Notes under the pieces: generated by a model | The model's input: the letters and a program-made list of their open reading frames with translations, nothing else | Told to the model about the DNA's origin: nothing | Database searches by the model: none | Made by a program: the position numbers and the translations under genes | DNA from: Diadophis punctatus similis | Lineage: Eukaryota > Chordata > Lepidosauria > Squamata > Dipsadidae | Reading direction: 5' to 3' | Length of the DNA: 64,000 nt | NCBI GenBank assembly: GCA_023053685.1 | Contig: JALIGW010000002.1 | Location: forward strand, 44,441,778-44,505,777 | Shown: positions 55,760-64,000 of the stretch, in pieces | Position numbering within the stretch: position 1 is the stretch's first letter | Layout of the letters: every line of letters starts with the position of its first letter

Positions 55760-56113
55760 TTAGAAAAGTTCATTTAGAATGAACTTTGGCTTCCTAGAAG
55801 TCTTATTGGATTTCACTTCCTCCAGAATATCCTCAAAGTAGAACTGCTGCTGGTTTCTAAAATAAAATGTTTTTTGTTTCTTGTACAATCGTTTTGAAAC
55901 AGACCTTTGAAAGCAAACATTAACTCTTCGCCTTGAGTACTGCCTACAGATTGTGTGGTAATTGCACTGCCAAAGAACCTGGTACATCTGCAAATAAATT
56001 ATCTCTTTTCTCATAGCAGTGATTATGCTGTACATCCGAGAGGGAACATAATCAATGTTTATTATGGCCCAGACTAATCTTTTATCCACAGCTGCTTTGA
56101 GGCAACTAAACAT
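55760..56113 (-). CDS. Unrecognised 117-codon open frame
   Basis: A single minus-strand frame from ATG at 56113 to a stop at 55760, directly preceded by an in-frame TAA. The protein starts MFSCLKAAVDKRLVWAIINI and is rich in R, K, Q, Y and F towards the end (RRRVNVCFQRSVSKRLYKKQ). It lies in DNA with no recognised repeat. I see no known domain, no signal peptide and no clear membrane segment. It could be a terminal exon, a lineage-specific small gene, a pseudogene or chance. Codon content looks less random than the other frames of this size in the window, but that is a visual judgement. Confidence 0.25.
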   Translation of the reverse strand: MFSCLKAAVDKRLVWAIINIDYVPSRMYSIITAMRKEIIYLQMYQVLWQCNYHTICRQYSRRRVNVCFQRSVSKRLYKKQKTFYFRNQQQFYFEDILEEVKSNKTSRKPKFILNELF

Positions 56114-56424
56114 TTAGCTGGATATGGTACAGTACAAAATACCACATTTTGTGTTTTCTATGGCACTGTATCAAAATGTACACAAACTGGTACATTTTTT
56201 ACCTTTTGGAAAATCATTCCAAAAGAATACCATATTGTTACCAATTGCATATTTAAAACAGATAATACATTTGTATTGATAATTTCTGGAATATTAAAAG
56301 AGGGTGTTTTGGTGCTGCCTTGAGCATGTAACAGATTAGATGAGTTATGCGATGGTAATGTTAGCTATAATATTTTGTTATACTATTTTTGTTGGTTTTG
56401 TTACGCTTACACATAGTCAGAGAA

Positions 56425-56427
56425 AAT

Positions 56428-56466
<39 letters not shown>

Positions 56467-56706
56467 TTTTGTGAGGTTTATATACCGCCTCACAGTGCAA
56501 GCACTCTCTAAGCGGTTTACACCAGTAAGCAATGTATATATTTATATTGCCCCCAACAATCTGGGTCCTCATTTTACCTACCTCGGAAGGATGGAAGGCT
56601 GAGTCAACCTTGAGCCGGTGAGATTTGAACCGCTGACCTGCGGATCAGTGTCAGCTAAAGTGGCCTGCAGTACCTGCCTCTAACCGCTGCGCCACCTTGG
56701 CTCTTA
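56425..56706 (-). mobile_element. tRNA-derived SINE, second family
   Basis: Reversed full-length copy: TTTA tail at left (56426-56470), tataccgcctcacagtgcaa, gtctgggtcctcattttacc-like body, then agatttgaaccgctgacctg (B box) and taaccgctgcgccaccttgg (A box) at the right. Same family as 28412 with a longer middle. Confidence 0.85.
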
Positions 56707-56740
56707 AATTCATCATATGAGAGAAAAAAAATCTAAGTTC

Positions 56741-57515
56741 CCGTATTTTTCGGAGTATAGGACGCACCGGAATATAGGACGCACCTTAATTTTGGGGGAG
56801 CAAAACAAGAAAAAAACAATTCTGTCATACCTAGCATTCAATACTTTAGCAAGTGACTGTGGTATGCCCCCTCCTCTCTCTCTCTCTCTCTCCCCCCTTC
56901 CCCTCCCTCTCCCTCCCCCCTCTCTTCTTCCCTCCCTCTCTTTGAAATAAATCATCTGGCTTTGGTGGGGTTTCTATGGACACAAGGCTTTTTAGAAAAA
57001 CTTGTTACACTCAAGTAATGTTTTATTTCACATTACCCATTAGCTGTAATGTGGCAGTTGAATCCATCATAATAGGGTTATTTTTTTAAAAAAAAAAAAA
57101 AAGATGAATGTCTTTTCTTTCCTTGAATGCCCTGCTCAAAATTTCTAGCTTCTGGATTTTGGTTTTTAAAAAAACAAGCTTATGGTACTTGAGGCCTCAG
57201 ACATGTATGGAAAAAAATTAAATTAGTTCAAAACCACTTTGAACCCTCCTAGTTTTCACTTTCCTCCCCATTACAAAAATGGAGTATGCGGAGATCAAAA
57301 CAGAGCATCGCGTTTCAGGCAGCGCCGGTTGCATGCCCTGTTTTTGGAATCGGGAAGGGGATCGCAGCGCTGCCACCTGAAAACGCTTTCCTCCCCAGGC
57401 TGAGTGGCGGGCTGGCAGGTGGGGGTGGGGGCTACATTCGGAGTATAAGGTGCACCCAGTTTTTGACCCTCTTTTTGGGAGTAAAAAGGTGCGTCTTATA
57501 CTCCGAAAAATACGG
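56741..57515. mobile_element. Family B MITE, long copy
   Basis: Left end ccgtatttttcggagtatag, right end tatactccgaaaaatacgg, near-perfect inverted termini with TA on the right. Interior has a CT-rich tract at about 56870-56942 and an A-rich run. No transposase found. Confidence 0.8.
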
Positions 57516-57568
57516 TAATTCCTTAGAAATTCACGTTATGGATAGGAGGAATAAGGGATAAGGCAATA

Positions 57569-58692
57569 CAGGTAGTCCTCTACCTCAATTGAGCTTCAAA
57601 TTTCTGTTGTTAAGTGAGAGATTTGTTAAGTGAGATTTGCTCCATTTTACAATCTTTTTTGCCACAGTTGTTAAATGAATCATTGCAGTTGGTAAGTTAG
57701 TAACCCGGTTAAGTGAATCTGGCTTCCCCATTGACTTTGCTTGTCAGAAAGTTGTAAAAGGTGATCACATGACCTTGGGACACAGCAACGGTCATAAATA
57801 TGAACCAGTTGCCAAGCAATCTGAATTTGAATGACATGATCTTGGGAATGCTACAAATGTTATAGCTCTGAAAAATAGTCATAAGTCACATTTTTCAGTG
57901 CTGTTGTAACTTTGTTTTTTTATTATTATTTTTTATTATTTTTATATACACAAAAACTTGACATGCCATAACATACAAACATATAATTTTAGGAATCCCA
58001 CGTCCTATCTTACTTATAGCTAAAGATCAGTACAAAATTTCGTATACATATATTGTAAATATTTACATTTCTACTTCATTTCAGTATCCATTTCTTCCAT
58101 ATATTTGTCAGTATAAGTTATCTTATTTACTAAATTCTTACTTCTATTATAATTTATCTAACAATTCTCTATATTATATTATATAATAGTATAATAGTAT
58201 AATATTGAATTAAATATTACTCAATATTTAATCTCATTTAATTATTATTATATCACGACATAAAATATTCTAATTTCTAATTAACTTTCTATCCTATTTC
58301 ATCTAACTCCCAAATAAATTTCTTTAATACAATCCTCTATTTCTAATTATATTTATTTAGTAATCTATCTTCTCCGTTTTGTAGAGACCCGTATACATAT
58401 ATATCTAACCTGTCTTTACCATACATTTCATAACTCCACATCACTATTGTTTATATAAATTAGTAGATTTCTCACCATGTGTCATTTAATTTAACCCTAC
58501 TACTCTTTTAATATATTTTATTATTTGCTAGGAATATATATAATTTTTTATAATAGTATTGCATCAATGTCTAATTTTCGGAGCTTCGTAAGTATTCTAT
58601 TTCTCTTTTTTAGTATATTGGAGTCCATTTATAGTGCTGTTGTAACTTTGAACGGTCACCAAACGAACTGTTGTAAGTTGTGGACTACCTTG
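57569..58692. mobile_element. Family A MITE interrupted by a LINE-type insertion
   Basis: Left end caggtagtcctctacctcaa and right end aagttgtggactaccttg, with TA on both sides. A 718-bp insertion occupies 57915-58632. Confidence 0.85.
57915..58632 (-). mobile_element. LINE-type insertion (L1-like 3' UTR) with 18-bp target duplication
   Basis: The 18-bp agtgctgttgtaactttg occurs at 57897-57914 and again at 58633-58650. The inserted DNA begins with a T-rich run (tttttttattatt), the complement of an A-rich tail, so it runs on the minus strand. The insert is AT-rich without coding frames, consistent with the 3' untranslated part of a 5'-truncated L1-like element. The long duplication marks target-primed reverse transcription. 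Confidence 0.75.
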
Positions 58693-58699
58693 TAATACC

Positions 58700-59600
58700 G
58701 GTATAATTGAAAAAAAATCACTCCAAAATATTTGATTCACTTACTATCATAGATAATGTCACAGAATTTGTCTTCCTCACTTTGGTGAAGGTTGGTATAT
58801 ATACAAAGTACAAATGGCAGCTCCTGTTAGTAGAAGCTGCCCTTTAATATCTGCTTTAGACATGTGCTTGACTATTAAATTATCACAGTAATTCTTTAAT
58901 ATTTTCCAGCATGTGAAATGTATATGCAGACATGCCAAACATCCAGATGGGCAAAAGCTAGTCAGACAATTGATGCTTCGAGCTACTGTAGCCTTTGTTA
59001 TCTAGCTGACAAAAGAGGCATTATTTTCAAAGCTGCTGATTGCCCTCTACTATATGAAAGAAGTTGATGATGAGCTGTCAGTGCAGTATTTCATGCCAAA
59101 AGCAAATGAAAAGAAGCTACTATTTCCACTTCTATTAAAGAAAAATTGCCAAGATTAAAAGATGTTTCTTCTAAACAAGATCTTTATTTATTTGACATAT
59201 TTATGGCATATATTTTAATGTTGGGAAAAGTTATAAATTATTTTTAAAATCCAATACAGCATCATTAACCTTTAATATCTTTTAAAAAGTTAAACCAAAA
59301 ATAATAATAAAAGTATCAATAAAATGGTAATTATACATCAAAGTGGTAATAGTGTAAGATTTATTGCTCATTAAAAGTTTGGTTAAGTTAATTAGTTTTC
59401 ACTTCTTTGAAGATGGACATTTTACAACTAGGCACCACTTTGTATAATACAGACCCTTTCACATTCCATGGTTACCTTACCCCTGTGGACAGAAATAGCC
59501 AAGATTATATATCTTTATAAAGCAACCTTTTATACTGCCGTATCAAAAGAGATATGCCACTGCTGGGTATCAGAATGGCTCTTACATCCTGTGAATGTTC
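58700..59600. other. Intergenic stretch, nothing recognised
   Basis: AT-rich DNA; no repeat ends or coding motif recognised. Confidence 0.4.
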
Positions 59601-59614
59601 AGTATGGGTGTCAG

Positions 59615-60233
59615 CAGTGGTGGGTTCCTACCAGTGCGGTCCACTCTATAGCACCGGTAGCGGCCCGCTGGTGACGTCACAGTACTGGTGCGGTCGGTTG
59701 CTGGTGCCTGGGCGGCGCCATTTTTTTAAAAAAAATTCTTCTGTGCATGCCCAGAAGCCGAGCTTCCGGCACTGTGCATGCACTGCCTTCCTACCCCACA
59801 GTGAGTCCAAGCAGGGGAGGATGGCTGAGGGAGCGCGTGAGACGCTGAAAGAACGGGTGACAGGACCTATCTCAGTTCCCCTCCCTTCAGCAGTCCGAGA
59901 AGCCACGAACGCGCGGTGATGATCCCAGGCATTTTCGCACATTCGAGGCTTCTCGAGCTGCTGAGGGGAGTGGGAACGGGCGGCAGGAGCCTAGGATCAT
60001 TGAATGGGGAGAAGCATTCAGGCCGGACGGAGCCTCCTAGACGAACCGCTGCCGCGGTCTTGCTGCTCCTGCTGCGGGGGGCTGTGTTGTGGGTGGGCAA
60101 TGCCCCCCTGCTTCTCCGGCTGCTGCCAAGCTTCCGAGGCCCATGCCCACCCAGTCACATGGCTGGCAAGCCACACCCACAAAATAAGCCACGCCCACAG
60201 AGTGGCAGTAAAAAAATTAGGAACCCGCCCCTG
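59615..60233. mobile_element. hAT-type MITE, family H5, long form
   Basis: Left end cagtggtgggttcctaccag, right end aggaacccgcccctg, flanked by ggtgtcag at 59607-59614 and 60234-60241 (exact). At 619 bp it is twice the length of the H5 copies at 17171 and 31086. Closely similar to 61328-61966. Confidence 0.9.
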
Positions 60234-60622
60234 GGTGTCAGGAAAAACTAAACCTGAAATAGACACACACACAAGCTTCCTTCAGACAGTTGCCTGAATA
60301 TATGTCGGAGAATTAAAAGTGGGGTAAGGCTGTGTCTATATTTGCAGCCCAACTTCATGTACCAGAGATTCGAGGAACAGAATAAAAAAATCATAGAACA
60401 GAAGCTCTAATAGAAGAATAGAGCTAGAATAGAAGAACATTTTACCTGTCCCAACACCTTGCAATGGAAGAAAAATAGGAGTAAATAATATATATTCAGT
60501 AATATATAGAAAGCAGACAAATATACACAAGAATGTTCTCAGGGTTACTGAAGTGAATTTATTGTTATCTTCTGGGAGGAGGCTTTGTGGTATCCAAAGC
60601 AGAACAACTACATTCTGTAATA

Positions 60623-60758
60623 CAGTGTTTCCCAACCTTGGCAACTTGAAGATGTCTGAACTTCAACTCCCAGAATTCCCCAGCCAGCATTCGCTGGCTG
60701 GGGAATTCTGGGAGTTGAAGTCCAGACATCTTCAAGTTGCCAAGGTTGGGAAACATTG
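60623..60758. mobile_element. hAT-type fold-back MITE, family H2
   Basis: Nearly perfect palindrome of 136 bp: cagtgtttcccaaccttggc at the left, caaggttgggaaacattg at the right, centre agcattcgct. Flanked by ctgtaata at 60615-60622 and 60759-60766 (exact). Confidence 0.92.
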
Positions 60759-60901
60759 CTGTAATAGCTTTGTACCATATAGTATCAAACTTGTGTATGT
60801 GTATGCAAACTTTCATTTTTTAATGTGTGCCAGTGGTTCACAGAAAAAAAATGACAATAAAACTTATCCTACCTTACCTTACCTTTTCCTTCACATTGAT
60901 T

Positions 60902-61976
60902 CAGGTAGTCTCAACAATCACTCATTCAGCATTCAACAACTATGCGAAGTTATGACATTGCTGAATGAGGTTTATGATTGGTCCTCAATAGTTGCAGCCT
61001 GCAGTCACATAATCACATTTTGACTGCTTGGAAACCAACTCGCAATTACAACAGTTGCAGCATCCCATGGTAATGTGATCACCATTTGCAACCTTCCCTG
61101 CTGGCTTCCAACAAGCAAAGTCAATTAGGAAACTGGCAGGAGGGCATAAATGGTGATTATATGAAGTTGTGCTTAACAACCGCATGGGATTCACTTAACA
61201 ACAGCAACTGGAACTGCCACAACTGCCCTCATAAGTTAGTATGGTAATATGATGTCATGCTTTATGACTGTATCACTTAGTGACAGATTTGCAGGTCTTA
61301 GTTATCATTGTTAAAGGAGGACTACCCCGGTGGTGGGTTCCTACCAGTGCGGTCCACTCTATAGGACCGGTAGCAGCCCGCTGGTGACGTCACAGTACCG
61401 GTGCGGCCGGTTGCCAGTGCCTGGGTGCCGCCATTTAAAAAAATTTTTTTTTAACATTTTTTTTGAATTTTCTTCTGCGCATGCCCAGAAGCCGAGCTTC
61501 CGGCACTGCGCATGCGCTGCCTTCCTGCCCCACAGTGAGTCCAAGCAGGGGAGGATGGCTGAGGGAGCGCGTGAGACACTGAAAGAATGGGCGGCAGGAG
61601 CTATCTCCATTCCCCTCCCTTCAGCAGTCCAAGAAGCCACGAACGTGCGGTGATGATCCCAGGCATTTTCGCACGTTCTAGGCTTCTCGAGCTGCTGAGG
61701 GGAGGGGGAATGGGCGGCAGGAGCCTAGGATTATCGAATGGGGAGAAGCATTCAGGCCGGACGGACCCTCCTAGAAGAACCGCTGCCGCGGTCTTGCTGC
61801 TCCCACTGCGGGGGGCTCCTTTGCGGGTGGGCAATGCCCCCCACTTCTCCAGCCGCTGCCAAGCACCCGAGGCCCACGGCCACCTGGTCACATGGCTGGC
61901 AAGCCACACCCACAAAATAATCAAAGCCCACAGAGTGGTAGTAAAAAAATTAGGAACCCTCCCCTGGACTATCCGT
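60902..61976. mobile_element. Family A-like MITE interrupted by family H5
   Basis: Left end caggtagtctcaacaatcac; interior to 61327 with gttgcagcatcccatggtaa. The right end (ggactaccc, then gactatccgta after the insert) is split by the H5 copy just within the terminal repeat. Confidence 0.72.
61328..61966. mobile_element. hAT-type MITE, family H5, nested in a family A end
   Basis: Left end cggtggtgggttcctaccag, right end aggaaccctcccctg. Flanks gactaccc (61320-61327) and gactatcc (61967-61974) agree at 7 of 8. Confidence 0.85.
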
Positions 61977-62185
61977 ATAAAGAAAGTTAAGCCATGAAGA
62001 GATGACCCAGGGAAGCAAATGAATGGCCTGCTTTTTTTCTGGAATATTTGTTCACATACTCCAAAACATGAGTTCTGGAAGTATACCTCCATCGTGAATT
62101 CACAGGCTTCTTCACTGTATGGATGCTATGGGCATCATCACCTGCACAGCCCTAGTTGCATATGAACATAGATGGTGCAGCAAGG

Positions 62186-62725
62186 GAACCAGTTTGCTCT
62201 AGTGCCGTGATGGCGAACCTATGACACGTGTGCCACAGGTGGCACGCAGAGCCCTCTCTGTGGGCATGCGAGCCGTTGCCCCAGCTAAGCTCCACCACGC
62301 ATACGCGCGCACCTCCCGCTGGCCAGCTGATTTTCAGGTCTCTGCTGCGCATGTGCGGGGGGTGGAGCACATACGGGAGATGCGCATGCATGTGTGTAGG
62401 GGTCGCACGTGCATGTGCAGGGGTCGCATGTGCATGCGTGGGGGGAGTAGGGGTTGCACACGCATTGCATTATGGGTGTGATTGCGCGGTCAGGCGCGCA
62501 TTTTCGGCACGTAACGACATCACTGGTCTAGTGGTTAAGGAGCCAAGCTTAATCTGAGTTCTAGTCCCACTTTATGCATGAAAACTGACTGGGTGACTTC
62601 GGGCCAATCACTCTTTCACAGCCATTTCACCTTCCAGGATTGTTGTCGTGGGGAAAATAGGAGGAAGAATGAGTATTAGGTATGTTTTCCACCTTGAGTT
62701 ATTTATACAAATAAAAAGGGATTAA
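62186..62725 (+). mobile_element. tRNA-derived SINE split in its A box by a MITE
   Basis: Gaaccagtttgctctagtg (62186-62204) plus gtctagtggttaaggagcc (from 62526) together form the SINE head seen at 219. The body follows: gagttctagtcccactttat, ccaccttgagttatttatac, A-rich end near 62725. Confidence 0.8.
62205..62525. mobile_element. hAT-type MITE, family H3, inside a SINE
   Basis: Left end ccgtgatggcgaacctatga, right end gtaacgacatcactg. Flanks ctctagtg (62197-62204) and gtctagtg (62526-62533) agree at 7 of 8. Confidence 0.85.
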
Positions 62726-62773
62726 AAAATGCAGCCCAAACAACAGTGAGAAGCCAAACACCTAAGAAGAATA

Positions 62774-63167
62774 CAGCTAGTCGACAACTTACAAGAATTT
62801 ATTTAGAGACCATTAAAAGTTACAACGGCACTGAAAAAAGTGACATGACCATTTTTCACACTTACGACCATTGCCGCATCCCCATGGTCACATGATAAAA
62901 ATTCAAACATTTGGCAACTGATTCACATTTATGACGGTTGCAGTGTCCTGGAGTAATGTAATCAGTTTTTGCGGCTTTTTGATAAGCAAAGTCAATGGGG
63001 AAGCCAGATTCGCTTAACAACCATGTTAATAACCCAACAACTGCAATGATTCACTTAACAATTGTGGCAAGAAAGGTCATAAAATGGGCAAAATTCACTT
63101 AACAACTTGTCTCGCTTAGCTATGAAAATGTTGGGCTCAATTGTGGTCATAAGTCGAGGACTATCTG
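62774..63167. mobile_element. Family A MITE
   Basis: Left end cagctagtcgacaacttaca, right end ataagtcgaggactatctg, TA on both sides. Confidence 0.85.
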
Positions 63168-63511
63168 TAATATGAGATGAATGTGAGAAGTTCAGAACAC
63201 AATCTTCACTGAAGTGCTAGGCAACAATAATGAGGAGATAGGAAGGAAATATTATTAATAGACTGATATTATCTAACGCCTCTGCTCAAACTATCAAGAG
63301 AGCACTTGGAGTGATGAGTTGAATTAAAGTCAACAAAAGCTTAAATGAGACAAATTAGCATGTCATGTGAAAAGCATAATCCAGTCAGACCCTTAATAGC
63401 ATGATCATCACCCCATCCCAATAAATAGATTAAGCAATGCCCATTATAAATATTTACTAAGTCCTTACTAAGGACTCCTAATTTACCAAATCAGGAGAAA
63501 TCAGACAAATA

Positions 63512-63894
63512 CATGGAGTTCTCAACCTATGACTACAATTGAACCCAAAATTTTTGTTGCTATGTGAGATATGAGTTTTGTCCCATTTTATGACCTTTTT
63601 GCTGCAGTTGTTAAGTGAATCACTGCATTGTTAAGTTAGTAACATGGTTGTTGAGTGAATGTGGCTTCCCCGTTTATTTTGCTTGTCAGAAGGTCACAAA
63701 AGATGATCACATGACCCTAAGACAGTGCAGGTCATAAATACATGCCAGTTGCCAAGCATCCAAATTTTGACCATGTGATCATGGAGATGTTGCAATGGCT
63801 ATAAATGTGAAAAACAGCCATAAGTCACTTTTGTCAGTGCCATTGTAAATTTGAATGGTCACTAAATGAATGGTTGTAAGTTGCGGACTACCTG
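63512..63894. mobile_element. Family A MITE, opposite orientation
   Basis: Left end catggagttctcaacctatg, right end gtaagttgcggactacctg; TA on the left only. Interior runs in the reverse order to the copy at 62774, so the two lie head to head about 345 bp apart. Confidence 0.82.
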
Positions 63895-64000
63895 CAGTGA
63901 AATCATAAGTATTCAGGAGTCAAAGAATCCGGGTAGTCCGCATAAAGATTGGTTTATTCATTTATTGCTGAAATTCATATATGCTACTAAATTCTGAAAA

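Overview
The window is vertebrate nuclear DNA, most probably from a squamate reptile and perhaps a snake. It is AT-rich, has no bacterial-style gene packing, and is saturated with tRNA-derived SINEs, CR1/L2-like, BovB-like and L1-like LINE pieces, a DIRS element, a Penelope-like element and many small DNA transposons of kinds common in squamates. The species call is inference from repeat content.

One host gene is recognised, on the minus strand: EPB41L4A (band 4.1-like protein 4A, a FERM-domain protein). Its first coding exon lies at 36564-36676 and the next at 11583-11687. They are joined by an intron of about 24.9 kb and each codes in phase 0. A GC-rich, CpG-rich promoter block at about 37200-38400 lies upstream, with a candidate untranslated first exon ending at 37505. 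Everything left of 36564 is therefore EPB41L4A intron, and everything right of about 38400 is upstream intergenic DNA.

Region by region: 1-2.4 kb holds a SINE and a Penelope-like element with a fold-back copy of its own 3' end. 5.35-8.21 kb is a decayed DIRS retrotransposon with tyrosine recombinase. 9.3-10.4 kb has CA repeats and a rearranged mariner. 12.7-34.7 kb is a mosaic of LINE tails, SINEs and MITEs. About 34.66-39.0 kb is nearly free of recognisable repeats and brackets the promoter. 44380-50351 is a very young LTR element whose two LTRs differ by a single one-base indel over about 575 bp, yet whose interior has no retroviral genes and instead carries degraded LINE pieces and tandem repeats. 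51-64 kb is a dense nest of MITEs.

The clearest system-level pattern is the small transposons. Full-length copies of at least seven non-autonomous families (starting CAG, ending CTG) are flanked by 8-bp target duplications that I could read base by base, which is the hAT signature. Two other families are flanked by TA. They are inserted into each other, into a SINE promoter box and into LINE-interrupted copies, so relative ages can be read off. One hAT-like copy encloses a coding-like coiled-coil fragment that looks captured from a host gene. No autonomous transposase is intact in the window.
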